From: Microvirga sp. TS319
GTDB taxonomy: Bacteria; Pseudomonadota; Alphaproteobacteria; Rhizobiales; Beijerinckiaceae
Length of the DNA: 64,000 bases
Assembly: GCF_041276405.1 (NCBI RefSeq)
Contig: NZ_JBGGGT010000002.1
Location: 1,525,001-1,589,000, forward strand
Reading direction: 5' to 3'
Under the pieces are notes generated by a model, which was not told the DNA's origin, did not search any database, and saw nothing but the letters and a program-made list of their open reading frames with translations. This document shows, piece by piece, positions 51,949 through 60,874 of the stretch (positions are counted from its first letter, which is position 1; each line of letters starts with the position of its first letter). The translations under genes were made by a program, and so were the position numbers.

Positions 51949-53069
51949 GCGACAGGCCCCCAATCTCAGCGCGCGACCGGTTCAGGCTGCCCCGATGGGG
52001 GCAGCGCGGCACGGCCGGAGCGTCGATCCCGGCTCAGCTGGCGTTCGAGGATATCGTCCAGACCTATAGCTCGACCCAGGCGCTCAATGGAGTATCGCTG
52101 ACTGTCGAGCCGGGTGAACTGGTCTGCCTCCTCGGGCATTCGGGCTGCGGCAAGACAACGCTCCTGCGCATCGCGGCGGGCGTGGAGGCGCCGACCTCCG
52201 GGCGGGTGCTGATGGACGGCCGGGAGGTCAGCGGGCCGAGAGGCTTCGTGGAGCCGGAGCGGCGCGGCATCGGCCTCATGTTCCAGGACTATGCGCTGTT
52301 TCCGCACATGACGATTCTGCAGAACGTGATGTTCGGGCTGAAAGATCTCTCGGCCTCGGAGGCCGACATCGCGGCCCGGCGGGCCCTGTCGCGCGTCGGG
52401 CTCGACCATTATGCGAGCGAGTTTCCGCATACCTTGTCCGGCGGCGAGCAGCAGCGCGTGGCGCTGGCGCGCTCCATCGCGCCCCGGCCCGGCGTGCTGC
52501 TCATGGACGAGCCGTTCTCCAATCTCGACAGGCGCATGCGCGACGCGATCCGTGATGAAACCGTCGCAATTCTGAGGGAAACAGGCGCGACGACCATCGT
52601 CGTCACGCACGACCCGGAGGAAGCCATGCGGATCGCCGACAGGATCGTGCTGATGCGGTCGGGCGGCATCGTGCAGCAGGGGACGGCGGAGGAGATCTAT
52701 CGCAATCCCGTCAATCTCTTCGCCGCACGGTTTTTCTGCGACTTCAACGAGATCGAAGGTCAGGTGCGCAATCGGCAGGTCACGTGCCCGGTCGGCGTGT
52801 TCCCGGCTGCGCATTTGCCGGACGGTCCGGCCATCGTCTGCGTGCGCCCGCAGGGAGTGCGGCTGAAACCGCAAGGCTTCTGCCTGCCGGGGCGTGTGGT
52901 ATCACGCCGCTTTCTCGGCGAGGTCGATTTGGTGCATATCGATGTGCAAGGAGTCGATCGTCCGCTCCAGGCCCGCGTTCACGATCTCGCGGGCGTGAAG
53001 GAAGGTCAGGATGTGGGCATCGATGTTGGACCAAAGGATGTCCTTGTTTTCGCCGCGTCCGACGCATAG
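51945..53069 (+). CDS. ABC transporter ATP-binding protein (FbpC/PotA-like), no partner genes nearby
   Basis: A 374-aa ATPase. A roughly 30-residue leader precedes [23 protein letters not shown]. Walker [10 protein letters not shown] is near residue 65, the signature LSGGEQQRV near 164, Walker [13 protein letters not shown] near 184, and the switch His in [15 protein letters not shown]. The C-terminal TOBE-like domain (about 255-370) contains [11 protein letters not shown] and [18 protein letters not shown], as in ferric-iron or polyamine importers. No permease or binding-protein gene is adjacent. Translational coupling to scpB (ATGA overlap) is odd for a transport ATPase. Confidence 0.9.
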   Translation: MSDRPPISARDRFRLPRWGQRGTAGASIPAQLAFEDIVQTYSSTQALNGVSLTVEPGELVCLLGHSGCGKTTLLRIAAGVEAPTSGRVLMDGREVSGPRGFVEPERRGIGLMFQDYALFPHMTILQNVMFGLKDLSASEADIAARRALSRVGLDHYASEFPHTLSGGEQQRVALARSIAPRPGVLLMDEPFSNLDRRMRDAIRDETVAILRETGATTIVVTHDPEEAMRIADRIVLMRSGGIVQQGTAEEIYRNPVNLFAARFFCDFNEIEGQVRNRQVTCPVGVFPAAHLPDGPAIVCVRPQGVRLKPQGFCLPGRVVSRRFLGEVDLVHIDVQGVDRPLQARVHDLAGVKEGQDVGIDVGPKDVLVFAASDA

Positions 53070-53125
53070 GTTGGCCGCAAGTTGATATTCCGAAGCCGCG
53101 CCTTTCACGGCGCAGGAGGATTGCC

Positions 53126-53365
53126 ATGGGTGGCGCTAGTATTTGGCATTGGATCGTTGTGGGTTTGATCGTTGTCCTGCTCTTCGGACGCGGCAAGATC
53201 TCCGACATGATGGGCGATGTCGCCAAGGGCATCAAGGCCTTCAAGAAGGGCATGGCCGAGGACGAGACTCCGAAGCCCGTGCAGCCCTCCGAGCCGGTGC
53301 GCACGCTCGATCATCAGGCCGGTACGCCGACGAATGCGGCGACGACGGATCACAAGATCGGTTGA
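53126..53365 (+). CDS. tatA: Sec-independent protein translocase subunit TatA
   Basis: A 79-aa Tat pore-forming subunit. An N-terminal helix ([19 protein letters not shown]) is followed by the hinge and amphipathic helix [23 protein letters not shown]. The short polar tail is typical. A strong AGGAGGA site precedes the ATG at 53126. It is the first of tatABC, 56 bp after the ABC ATPase gene. TatA multimers open the inner membrane for folded proteins. Confidence 0.95.
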   Translation: MGGASIWHWIVVGLIVVLLFGRGKISDMMGDVAKGIKAFKKGMAEDETPKPVQPSEPVRTLDHQAGTPTNAATTDHKIG

Positions 53366-53425
53366 GTTTCGAGTGGCAGCCACAGCCGTGGCTGCGGTGA
53401 GTAAAAGCAGGGTCGAGGCCGCGCC

Positions 53426-53992
53426 ATGTTGGACATGAGCTGGGGTGAGGTCATGGTGATCGGCGCCGTCGCGTTGATCGTGATCGGCCCGAAAGATCTG
53501 CCGCGCGCCCTGCGGACGGTCGGACAGGTCACGGGGAAGCTGCGCCGCATGGCGGCGGAGTTTCAGGGGCAGTTCAACGAGGCCATGCGCGAGGCCGAGC
53601 TCGACGATGTCAAGAAGCAGCTCCAGGGCATGAACGACTCCGTCTCAAGTCTCAACAGCACGAGCTTTAATCCCATCCAGACGATCCGCGACGAGCTGAA
53701 GACGGCCATCGAGAAGCCTGAGACGGCGCCTGCACTCGCAATCGAGCCCGTGCCCGCAATCGAGCCTGCGCCAGTGGCGGATGTCCCTCCGCCGGTGGGG
53801 GACGCCGCCGCTCAGGCCATCGTGGAGGGGCGCGCGCCCGCGCCGTCCGAACCGCTGATCGATCTCCCGCCCCCGCCAGTGGACGACCCAGCCGAAGCCA
53901 TTGCCGAATCCCTGCGCCGTGAGGCAGAGATCGAGGCACAGAAGGCGGCCGCTGCGGAAGCGGCCCCAGAGAAACCGGACGCAAAAGTCTGA
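53426..53992 (+). CDS. tatB: Sec-independent protein translocase subunit TatB
   Basis: A 188-aa subunit that with TatC recognises twin-arginine signals. MLDMSWGEVMVIGAVALIVIGPKDLPRALRTVGQVTGKLRRMA is diagnostic: it contains the helix, the conserved Glu and the GP hinge. The C-terminal half (about 80-188) is a Pro/Ala/Glu-rich tail with segments such as EPVPAIEPAPVADVPPPVGD, variable in the family. The stop overlaps the tatC ATG by one base. Confidence 0.94.
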   Translation: MLDMSWGEVMVIGAVALIVIGPKDLPRALRTVGQVTGKLRRMAAEFQGQFNEAMREAELDDVKKQLQGMNDSVSSLNSTSFNPIQTIRDELKTAIEKPETAPALAIEPVPAIEPAPVADVPPPVGDAAAQAIVEGRAPAPSEPLIDLPPPPVDDPAEAIAESLRREAEIEAQKAAAAEAAPEKPDAKV

Positions 53993-54798
53993 TGACCACC
54001 ACCCCCGCCGACGAGGATGAGGTCGAGGCATCGCGCGCGCCTCTGATCGAACATCTGACCGAGCTGCGCTCGCGCCTGATCAAGGCGCTCGTGGCCTTCG
54101 TGATCATGTTCTTCATCTGCTTTGCCGGCGCGAAGTACATCTACAACGTCCTGGTCTGGCCGTACGTTTTCGCGGTCGGTTCGCCTGAACGGGCGCATCT
54201 CGTCTATACCCACGGCCTGGAATACCTGTTCACCCAAATCCAGGTGGCGGCCTTCGGAGCGGGCTTCCTGGCCTTCCCGGTCATCGCGGCGCAGATCTAC
54301 AAGTTCGTGGCGCCGGGGCTCTACAAGAACGAGCGGCGCGCCTTCCTGCCTTATCTTGTCGCGACGCCGGTTCTCTTCGCCATCGGCGCGGCCTGCGTCT
54401 ATTTCATCGCCATGCCCACGCTCATGCGCTTCTCGGTGGGCATGCAGCAGCTGGCGACAGCCAACGAGCCGGCCATCGAGTTCCTGCCCAAGGTCAGCGA
54501 GTACCTGTCGCTGATCATGACCCTGATCTTCGCCTTCGGCATCTGCTTCCAGCTGCCTGTGGTCCTGACCCTTCTGGCCCGGGCCGGAATCATCGATTCG
54601 CAATTCCTGAAGAGCAGACGGCGCTACGCCATCGTGATCGTCTTCGTGCTCGCGGCCGTGCTGACCCCTCCGGACGTGATCAGCCAGTTCTCCCTTGCCG
54701 TCCCGACTTTGCTTCTTTACGAGGCGTCCATCTTCTCCGTCCGCATGGTCGAGAAGAGGCGTGCGGAGGCCGAGGCCGCGCGCGCGGCGGAAGGATAA
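53992..54798 (+). CDS. tatC: Sec-independent protein translocase subunit TatC
   Basis: A 268-aa polytopic membrane protein with six helices. The opening APLIEHLTELRSRLIKALVAF is the TatC signature. The periplasmic loop with LEYLFTQIQVAAFGAGFLAFPVIAAQIYKFVAPGLYKNERRAF carries the conserved F-x-x-P and the E-x-R cytoplasmic loop. AVLTPPDVISQFSLAVPTLLLYE is the conserved last third. It binds the twin-arginine motif of substrates. It starts inside the tatB stop, so translation is coupled. Confidence 0.96.
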   Translation: MTTTPADEDEVEASRAPLIEHLTELRSRLIKALVAFVIMFFICFAGAKYIYNVLVWPYVFAVGSPERAHLVYTHGLEYLFTQIQVAAFGAGFLAFPVIAAQIYKFVAPGLYKNERRAFLPYLVATPVLFAIGAACVYFIAMPTLMRFSVGMQQLATANEPAIEFLPKVSEYLSLIMTLIFAFGICFQLPVVLTLLARAGIIDSQFLKSRRRYAIVIVFVLAAVLTPPDVISQFSLAVPTLLLYEASIFSVRMVEKRRAEAEAARAAEG

Positions 54799-54900
54799 GG
54801 CTCGAAGAGCTTCCGGTCGGCCGCTCATCCTTGGCGTGAACAACAGGGGCGGTCGTGCCAGGGGCAGGGCCGGTCCATCCAGCAGGCTCGAGTCAGTCCC

Positions 54901-56262
54901 ATGCACGACATCCGTTCCATCCGCGAGAACCCCGCGGCTTTCGACAAAGGCCTCCGGAACCGGGGCATGGAGCCCCTGTCCGAGCGCCTGATCGCTCTCG
55001 ACGATGCCCGCAAAAGCGCCGTGTCGGCCCTGCAGGCCGCCACCGAACGGCGCAATGCCCTGTCGAAGGAGATCGGCCAGGCCAAGGCCAAGAAGGACGA
55101 GACCCGCGCGCAGGAGCTGATGGCCGAGGTCGCCCGCATCAAGGAATCGGTGCCGGGGCTGGAGGAGGCCGAGCGCACCGCCGACAGGGCCTTGTTCGAG
55201 GCTCTGGCCGCGATCCCGAACATCCCGAAGGAGGATGTGCCCGTCGGAGCGGACGAGCACGGCAATGTCGAGCGCCATCGCTTCGGCGCGCCGCCGGCGA
55301 TCAACGACGCCAAGCAGCATTTCGAGATCGGCGAGGCCCTCGGCCTCATGGATTTCGAGACCGCCGCGAAGCTCTCGGGCTCCCGCTTCGTCGTTCTGAA
55401 AGGCCAGCTCGCACGACTGGAGCGTGCGCTCGGCCAGTTCATGATCGACCTGCACACCAACGAGCACGGCTACATGGAAGTGAACCCGCCGCTGCTGGTG
55501 CGGGACGACACCATGTTCGGCACCGCGCAGCTGCCGAAATTCGAGGACGATCAGTTCTGGGCGTTCCCGGGAAATTCTCTCGAGCAGGCTCTCAGCGCCG
55601 CCTTTGAAGGCCAGCCGCGCGAGGCGGTCCGCAAGATCATCAAGGACACCCGCTACGGCATGATCCCGACGGCGGAAGTCACCCTCACCAATCTGGTGCG
55701 CGAGCAGATCCTCTCCGAGGAGGAACTGCCGCTGCGCTTCACTGCGCTCACGCCGAGCTTCCGCGCGGAGGCAGGGTCCGCCGGCCGCGACACGCGCGGC
55801 ATGATCCGCCAGCACCAGTTCGTGAAATGCGAGCTCGTCTCGATCACGACGCCGGAGACCTCCGCGGACGAGCACGAGCGCATGCTCACCTGCGCCGAGA
55901 ACGTCCTGAAGAAGCTGGAGCTGCCGTTCCGTACCATGACGCTCTGCACGGGCGACATGGGCTTCTCCTCGACCAAGACCTACGACATCGAGGTCTGGCT
56001 GCCGGGGCAGGGGATGTATCGCGAGATTTCGAGCTGCTCGGTCTGCTCCGATTTCCAGGCGCGCCGCATGAACGCCCGCTACCGCTCGCCCTCCGAGAAA
56101 TCGCCGCGCTTCGTGCACACGCTCAATGGTTCGGGCCTTGCGGTCGGCCGCACGCTCGTGGCCGTTCTGGAAAACTATCAGAACGGGGACGGCAGCGTGA
56201 CGGTCCCGGCCGTCCTGCAGCCCTATATGGGCGGTGTGACCCGCATCGAGCGGCAGGCCTGA
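54901..56262 (+). CDS. serS: Seryl-tRNA synthetase
   Basis: A 453-aa class II synthetase. The N-terminal coiled-coil arm (about 30-110, [29 protein letters not shown]) holds tRNA(Ser). Motif 2 is [32 protein letters not shown] and motif 3 is [41 protein letters not shown] is typical for bacterial SerRS. The ATG at 54901 follows a 102-bp gap after tatC without a visible terminator. surE follows after 1 bp. Confidence 0.97.
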   Translation: MHDIRSIRENPAAFDKGLRNRGMEPLSERLIALDDARKSAVSALQAATERRNALSKEIGQAKAKKDETRAQELMAEVARIKESVPGLEEAERTADRALFEALAAIPNIPKEDVPVGADEHGNVERHRFGAPPAINDAKQHFEIGEALGLMDFETAAKLSGSRFVVLKGQLARLERALGQFMIDLHTNEHGYMEVNPPLLVRDDTMFGTAQLPKFEDDQFWAFPGNSLEQALSAAFEGQPREAVRKIIKDTRYGMIPTAEVTLTNLVREQILSEEELPLRFTALTPSFRAEAGSAGRDTRGMIRQHQFVKCELVSITTPETSADEHERMLTCAENVLKKLELPFRTMTLCTGDMGFSSTKTYDIEVWLPGQGMYREISSCSVCSDFQARRMNARYRSPSEKSPRFVHTLNGSGLAVGRTLVAVLENYQNGDGSVTVPAVLQPYMGGVTRIERQA

Positions 56263-56263
56263 C

Positions 56264-57025
56264 ATGCGCATTCTCTGCACCAACGATGACGGCATCCATG
56301 CTCCGGGCCTGAAGGCCCTGGAGGCCATCGCACGCGCATTGTCCGACGATGTGTGGGTCGTGGCGCCCGAGACGGACCAGAGCGGCGTCGCGCACTCGCT
56401 TTCGCTCAACGATCCGCTGCGCCTGCGCGAGATTTCCGACCGGCACTTCGCCGTGAAGGGAACGCCCACGGATTGCGTGATCATGGGCGTGCGCGAACTG
56501 ATGCGCGAGCACAAGCCGGACCTCATCCTGTCCGGCGTCAACCGCGGGCAGAACGCGGCCGAGGACGTGACCTATTCGGGAACGGTCGCCGGGGCGATCG
56601 AGGGCACGCTCCTGGGCATTCCCTCCATCGCGTTGTCCCAGGCCTACAGCGCGGGGAACCGCAACGCCCTGAAATGGCACTGTGCCGAGCATCACGGCCC
56701 CAAGGTCATCCGCAAGATCCTCGAGACGGGCATCGAGAGCGGCATTCTCGTCAACGTGAACTTCCCGGATTGCGAGCCCGACGATGTCCAGGGCACGGCG
56801 GTGGTCCACCAGGGGCAGCGCACGCAGGAGCTTCTGCGGCTCGATGCGCGGCTCGACGGGCGGGGCAACCCCTATTACTGGATCGCCTTCGAGCGCGGCC
56901 CGTTCACACCCGGTAACGGAACGGATCTCTGGGCGCTCGCCAACAGGCGCATTGCGGTCACGCCCCTGCGCATCGACATGACCGACGAGCCGACGCTGAC
57001 CCGCTACGCGCAGGCCTTCGGCTGA
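56264..57025 (+). CDS. surE: 5'-nucleotidase SurE
   Basis: A 253-aa metal-dependent nucleoside monophosphate phosphatase. MRILCTNDDGIHAPGLKALE contains the Asp-Asp metal site. DLILSGVNRGQNAAEDVTYSGTVAGAIEG carries the conserved Asn and Ser-Gly. It starts 1 bp after the serS stop. In enterobacteria surE-pcm-nlpD form a stationary-phase cluster, and the same order is seen here with an M23 lipoprotein in the nlpD position. Confidence 0.96.
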   Translation: MRILCTNDDGIHAPGLKALEAIARALSDDVWVVAPETDQSGVAHSLSLNDPLRLREISDRHFAVKGTPTDCVIMGVRELMREHKPDLILSGVNRGQNAAEDVTYSGTVAGAIEGTLLGIPSIALSQAYSAGNRNALKWHCAEHHGPKVIRKILETGIESGILVNVNFPDCEPDDVQGTAVVHQGQRTQELLRLDARLDGRGNPYYWIAFERGPFTPGNGTDLWALANRRIAVTPLRIDMTDEPTLTRYAQAFG

Positions 57026-57036
57026 GAGGGGCCGCG

Positions 57037-57717
57037 ATGAGCCAGGAGCCCTTCTTCTCCGAAGCGGAAAGCCGCAGCGAGCAGGAGGCCATCGGCGTTG
57101 CATCCTTCATCCTGTCCCTGCGGGCGAAAGGCATTCGCGACACGGCGCTGCTCAGGGCCATGGAGCTCGTGCCGCGCGACGTGTTCGCTCCGCGCCGCTT
57201 CCGCGATTTGTCCCGCACCGACGTAGCCCTGCCGCTGCCGTGCGGTCAGACGATGACCGCGCCGGGCACCGTGGCGACCATGCTCCTGGCGCTGGGGCTC
57301 GCGTCGGGACAGCGCATTCTCGAAATCGGCACCGGCACCGGCTATGTGAGCGCGCTCATGGCGCATCGCGGGGCGGACGTGACCACGGTCGAGCGCTTCA
57401 ACACCCTCGCCGAGAGCGCGCGACAGCATCTGAACATCGTCGAGGCGGGCAGGGTGCGCGTGGAGGTGGGGGACGGCCTTGCCGCGCGCGTGCGCGATCG
57501 GTTCGATCGCATCCTGCTCAACGGCGCATGGCCCGACATCCCGGCGACGCTGACCTCACTGCTCGGCCCCGGCGGGCGTCTCGTGGGCGCGCTGGCAGAA
57601 GAGGGCACGCCGCGCCTCGTTCAGATCGACCGCCTTCAGGATGGGGAGTTCAGCCGGAACCTGGGCGGGCCCTTGCGGATTTCCAGGCTGGTCGCAGGCA
57701 TTGCGGCAACACTCTGA
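57037..57717 (+). CDS. pcm: Protein-L-isoaspartate O-methyltransferase
   Basis: A 226-aa repair methyltransferase. The family pattern LPCGQTMTAPGTVATMLLALGL (substrate binding) is followed by the SAM loop ILEIGTGTGYVSALMAHRG and the acidic residue in VTTVERFNTLAESA. LNGAWPDIPATLTSLLGPGGRLVGAL completes the core. It starts 11 bp after surE, consistent with one operon. A more AT-rich 118-bp gap follows that probably contains the promoter of the M23 lipoprotein gene. Confidence 0.94.
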   Translation: MSQEPFFSEAESRSEQEAIGVASFILSLRAKGIRDTALLRAMELVPRDVFAPRRFRDLSRTDVALPLPCGQTMTAPGTVATMLLALGLASGQRILEIGTGTGYVSALMAHRGADVTTVERFNTLAESARQHLNIVEAGRVRVEVGDGLAARVRDRFDRILLNGAWPDIPATLTSLLGPGGRLVGALAEEGTPRLVQIDRLQDGEFSRNLGGPLRISRLVAGIAATL

Positions 57718-57835
57718 TCGAACCGAAAAAATTTCGCGACACGGTTACGACATTTTTCGTGGCGTCAACCGTTGCTTAACCTGAACAGCCTTTTAATGCC
57801 CCCATCAAGTTGCGTGCGGTTGGGGTAATTGAGTC

Positions 57836-58918
57836 ATGCGTTTGCGTGTGTGTGATGGGCAATGGAGTGCTGTATCGCGGGTCGCTCTGGTGAGCTTGAT
57901 CGGCAGTGCTGCGGCGGCCTGTAGTGGCGACACCATGCGGTTCTCGGAGAATCCGTTCTCCAACCCGTTCTCCAACAGCGAACGTGTCGCGCCCGGCACG
58001 CCGACAGCGTCTCAGGACACGCCGTCCTATGGCGGCGCTCCCTCCTACGCGGCCGCTCCGATGCCCACCTCGTCCGTCCAGGCGCAGGCGCTTCCCCCGG
58101 TGCAGGCTCAGCCGCTGCCCCAGCCTTCGCGCATGGCCGCCGCGCCTGCTCCCATCCAGCCGCGCCCCGCGCCCATGACCCCGCCCGCCGCTCAGCCGAA
58201 GATGCGCTTCGTCGATCAGACGAAGGTTGCCGTCTCCGAGCAGCCCGTTCCGGCCGAGCCGGCGCGCCGCACCCGCCCCGGCATGCAGCAGGCCGCGGTG
58301 CCGGCGCCGGCTCCCATCCAGCCGCGCCCCGCGCCCGTGCAGCAGGTCGCCTCGGCCACGAACGAGCCGCTGGTGTCGCCCGCGCGTCCCGTCCAGCCTC
58401 AGAAGGTCGCGGCCATCGAGCCGCAGCCCATGAAGCCCGCTCCGGTAGTCACGCAGACGGTTGCTCCGGCTCCCGCTCCTGCGCCTGTTCCGCAGCCTGA
58501 GGCCGCGAAGGCTTCGGTGCAGGAGCCTGAGCAGACCGCGAGCCTGTCCTCCGGCAACTTCCGGTGGCCTGCCCGCGGCCGCGTCATCGCGGGCTTCGGC
58601 GCCAACGGCGGCAACGAGGGCATCAATATCGCTGTCCCCGAGGGCACGCCCGTGAAAGCCGCCGAGGCCGGCACGGTGACCTACGCCGGCAGCGAAGTGA
58701 AAGGCTACGGCAACCTGATCCTGATCCGCCATGAGAACGGCTTCGTCTCGGCCTATGCCCACAACAGCGCGGTAAGCGTGAAGCGCGGCGAGCAGGTGAA
58801 GCGTGGTCAGGTGATCGCCACCGCCGGCCAGACAGGCAACGTGACCTCGCCGCAGCTGCATTTCGAAATTCGCAAGGGCGCGACCCCGGTCGATCCGATG
58901 AAGCATCTCGCCGACTGA
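57836..58918 (+). CDS. NlpD-like lipoprotein with a degenerate M23 (LytM) domain
   Basis: A 360-aa envelope protein. A lipobox-like SAAAAC with Cys29 suggests a lipoprotein. About 50-235 is a Pro/Ala/Gln-rich linker with a repeated APIQPRPAP. No LysM domain is visible. The C-terminal M23 fold is complete in length (about 240-358: FRWPARGRVIAGFG ... GYGNLILIRHENGFVSAYAHNS ... GDVI-like GQVIATAGQTGNV). The metal site is not: the H-x3-D motif is NEGIN and the H-x-H motif is QLH. So it should not cleave peptidoglycan but may activate amidases, as NlpD and EnvC do. Confidence 0.85.
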   Translation: MRLRVCDGQWSAVSRVALVSLIGSAAAACSGDTMRFSENPFSNPFSNSERVAPGTPTASQDTPSYGGAPSYAAAPMPTSSVQAQALPPVQAQPLPQPSRMAAAPAPIQPRPAPMTPPAAQPKMRFVDQTKVAVSEQPVPAEPARRTRPGMQQAAVPAPAPIQPRPAPVQQVASATNEPLVSPARPVQPQKVAAIEPQPMKPAPVVTQTVAPAPAPAPVPQPEAAKASVQEPEQTASLSSGNFRWPARGRVIAGFGANGGNEGINIAVPEGTPVKAAEAGTVTYAGSEVKGYGNLILIRHENGFVSAYAHNSAVSVKRGEQVKRGQVIATAGQTGNVTSPQLHFEIRKGATPVDPMKHLAD

Positions 58919-58981
58919 TCCGGCACCGATTTGGATTGGCTTTCGAGACCCGAGGCTGATCACGCGAGGGGACGGTGGAGC

Positions 58982-59356
58982 TCAGCCACCGTCCCTTTTT
59001 TCGTTCCCGCGATGGGAGAGGATGTTCACGATCTTACCGAACGGATCCCGCACATAGAACCGGCGAACGCCCCAGGCTTCGTCGGCCGGTCCGTAGATCG
59101 CGGGAAATCCGGCGCTTGTCATGCGCCGAAGCGCTTCGTCGACATCGTCCACCTCGATGGACAGGTCCGGCGTCGGTGTGTCCGAGCCACCCTGGGTTGC
59201 GACGCTGACTTGGACACTGCCCGGCTCGCCGTTGCCGTAGGTGATGATCCAGCCATGGTCCATCAGCCGCTCCAGTCCGAGAGCATCCTCGTAGAAGCGC
59301 TTCGCCGCCCCGACGTCGGATGCCGGTATGTTGGCGACGATCCGTTTGACCTTCAC
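58982..59356 (-). CDS. VOC/glyoxalase-family protein
   Basis: A 124-aa single-domain protein of the vicinal oxygen chelate superfamily: VKRIVANIPASDVGAAKRFYEDALGLERLMDHGWIITYG in the first beta-alpha-beta unit and SIEVDDVDEALRRMTSAGFPAIYGPADEAWGVRRFYVRDPFGKIVNIL in the second. A GTG start at 59356 is chosen because AGGGAG sits just upstream. Function could range from lyase to resistance protein; none can be assigned. It is convergent with the M23 gene and 13 bp after the DUF815 stop. Confidence 0.85.
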   Translation of the reverse strand: MKVKRIVANIPASDVGAAKRFYEDALGLERLMDHGWIITYGNGEPGSVQVSVATQGGSDTPTPDLSIEVDDVDEALRRMTSAGFPAIYGPADEAWGVRRFYVRDPFGKIVNILSHRGNEKRDGG

Positions 59357-59369
59357 GGAACGATCTCCC

Positions 59370-60251
59370 TTAAATCGCTTTCCCCTGGCGGCCGGCGAGA
59401 TCCTGGATGAACTGCCAGGCCGTGCGGCCGGAGCGGGCGCCGCGGGTCGTGGCCCATTCCAGGGCTTCCGCCCGGATGGCCGCGCGGTCACCGTCGAGGC
59501 CGAGATGGTCGACATAGCCGAAGATCATGTCGAGATATTCGTCCTGGCTGCATTTATGGAAGCCGAGCCAGAGGCCGAAGCGATCGGACAGGGATACCTT
59601 CTCCTCGATGGCCTCGCCCGGATTGATGGCGGTGGAGCGCTCGTTGTCCATCATGTCGCGGGGCAAAAGGTGGCGGCGGTTGGACGTGGCGTAGAAGATC
59701 ACGTTGTCCGGACGACCCTCGATGCCGCCTTCCAGCACCGCCTTGAGGGATTTGTAGGAGGTGTCGTCCGCATCGAAGGACAGATCGTCACAGAAGACGA
59801 TGAAGCGATGGGGATCCGCACGGAGCAGGCCCATGAGGTCCGGGAGCGTCTCGATGTCCTCCCGATGGATCTCGATGAGCTTGAGGGGAAGGGCCTCGGG
59901 CGCCTTGGTCGCGTTGATCTCGGCATGGACCGCCTTCACCAGCGACGACTTGCCCATTCCCCGGGCGCCCCAGAGCAGGGCATTGTTGGCGGGCAGGCCT
60001 CTGGCGAAGCGGCCGGTGTTCTCGGCGAGCTGATCCCGCACCCGGTCGATGCCCCGGAGCAGGTTCATCTCGACCCGGTTGACCTTCGCCACCGGGGCGA
60101 GCTTGCGACCCGGCGCGTGCCAGACGAAGGCGTCCGCCGCGGCAAAATCCGCCTGGGGAGGTCCGGCCGGGGCCAGGCGCTCCAGGGCGTCGGCGATGCG
60201 CTTGAGGAAGGCCATGGATTCGGGGGAGGTGAGGTCGGGGGACATCGGCAT
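59370..60251 (-). CDS. DUF815-type AAA ATPase
   Basis: A 293-aa ATP-binding protein. A helical N-terminus with ALERLAPAGPP is followed by NNALLWGARGMGKSSLVKAVHAEI (Walker A GARGMGKSS near residue 95), FIVFCDDLSFDADDTSYKSLKAVLEGGI (Walker B) and a sensor Asn in VIFYATSNRRHL. SDRFGLWLGFHKCSQDEYLDMI contains the arginine-finger-like residue. The family is widespread in proteobacteria without a known function. It is transcribed divergently from yajC-secDF. The start is ATG 60251, or 60245 two codons later. Confidence 0.88.
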   Translation of the reverse strand: MPMSPDLTSPESMAFLKRIADALERLAPAGPPQADFAAADAFVWHAPGRKLAPVAKVNRVEMNLLRGIDRVRDQLAENTGRFARGLPANNALLWGARGMGKSSLVKAVHAEINATKAPEALPLKLIEIHREDIETLPDLMGLLRADPHRFIVFCDDLSFDADDTSYKSLKAVLEGGIEGRPDNVIFYATSNRRHLLPRDMMDNERSTAINPGEAIEEKVSLSDRFGLWLGFHKCSQDEYLDMIFGYVDHLGLDGDRAAIRAEALEWATTRGARSGRTAWQFIQDLAGRQGKAI

Positions 60252-60341
60252 CTGACTTCAAGAAAAGGTGAGAAGGTCGTGCTTAGCCCAGAATCCGCTC
60301 TCCGGTCCATGCAGGAGCTTTGGGAAAGCCTTCCAACTTCA

Positions 60342-60369
60342 TTGATTTCGTGGAGTCGATGGGTATAGT
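60342..60369 (+). promoter_or_regulatory. Candidate promoter of yajC-secD-secF
   Basis: TTGATT (60342-60347), 16-bp spacer, TATAGT (60364-60369), about 80 bp upstream of the yajC start. Confidence 0.4.
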
Positions 60370-60447
60370 CCGCCCACTTTCATCCCGTTTGGCGCGGGTG
60401 GGCCTCGAAGCAGCGCCCGCCTCGCGCCTTTATCCATGGAGAGCCGC

Positions 60448-60783
60448 TTGTTCATTTCACCTGCCTTCGCACAAGGGGCCCCCGCGACCGGGGGCGGAAT
60501 GGATACCATCATCCAGTTCGTCCCGTTCATCCTGATCTTCGTGATTATGTGGTTCCTGATCATCCGTCCGCAGCAGCGCCGGGTGAAGGCTCATCAGGAA
60601 ATGATCAAGAACGTGCGCCGCGGCGATACCGTCGTCACCTCCGGCGGCATCATCGGCAAGGTCACGAAAGTGCTCGAGGATTCGGCCGATATCGAGGTGG
60701 AAATCGCCGATAACGTGAAGGTGAAGGTGGCTCGCGCCATGATCTCCGAGGTCCGCTCGAAGACCGAGCCGGTGAAGGCCTGA
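60448..60783 (+). CDS. yajC: Preprotein translocase accessory subunit YajC
   Basis: A 111-aa protein if started at TTG 60448, which gives the usual MFISPAFAQ beginning with GGAG 6 bp upstream; the ATG at 60436 would add four residues. It has one membrane helix (FVPFILIFVIMWFLIIRP), then the conserved QQRRVKAHQEMIKNVRRGDTVVTSGGIIGKVTKV. It associates with SecDF and SecYEG. A hairpin separates it from secD. Confidence 0.93.
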   Translation: MFISPAFAQGAPATGGGMDTIIQFVPFILIFVIMWFLIIRPQQRRVKAHQEMIKNVRRGDTVVTSGGIIGKVTKVLEDSADIEVEIADNVKVKVARAMISEVRSKTEPVKA

Positions 60784-60790
60784 AATTAAT

Positions 60791-60826
60791 GACCGGCCCT
60801 CGGGCGGGAGCCCTTGAGGGCCGGTC
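60791..60826. other. Intercistronic hairpin between yajC and secD
   Basis: GACCGGCCCTC (60791-60801) and GAGGGCCGGTC (60816-60826) are exact 11-bp inverse complements. No T-run follows, so it is more likely an mRNA stability or partial attenuation element than a terminator. Confidence 0.6.
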
Positions 60827-60874
60827 CGCTGCACGACATGTGCAGCAGAGTGTTTGAGAAAGGTTGAGCTGACG

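Noticed and set aside
57836..58918. Active peptidoglycan endopeptidase of family M23
   Set aside because: The metal-binding H-x3-D and H-x-H motifs are NEGIN and QLH, so catalysis is unlikely; called as a degenerate, NlpD-like protein.
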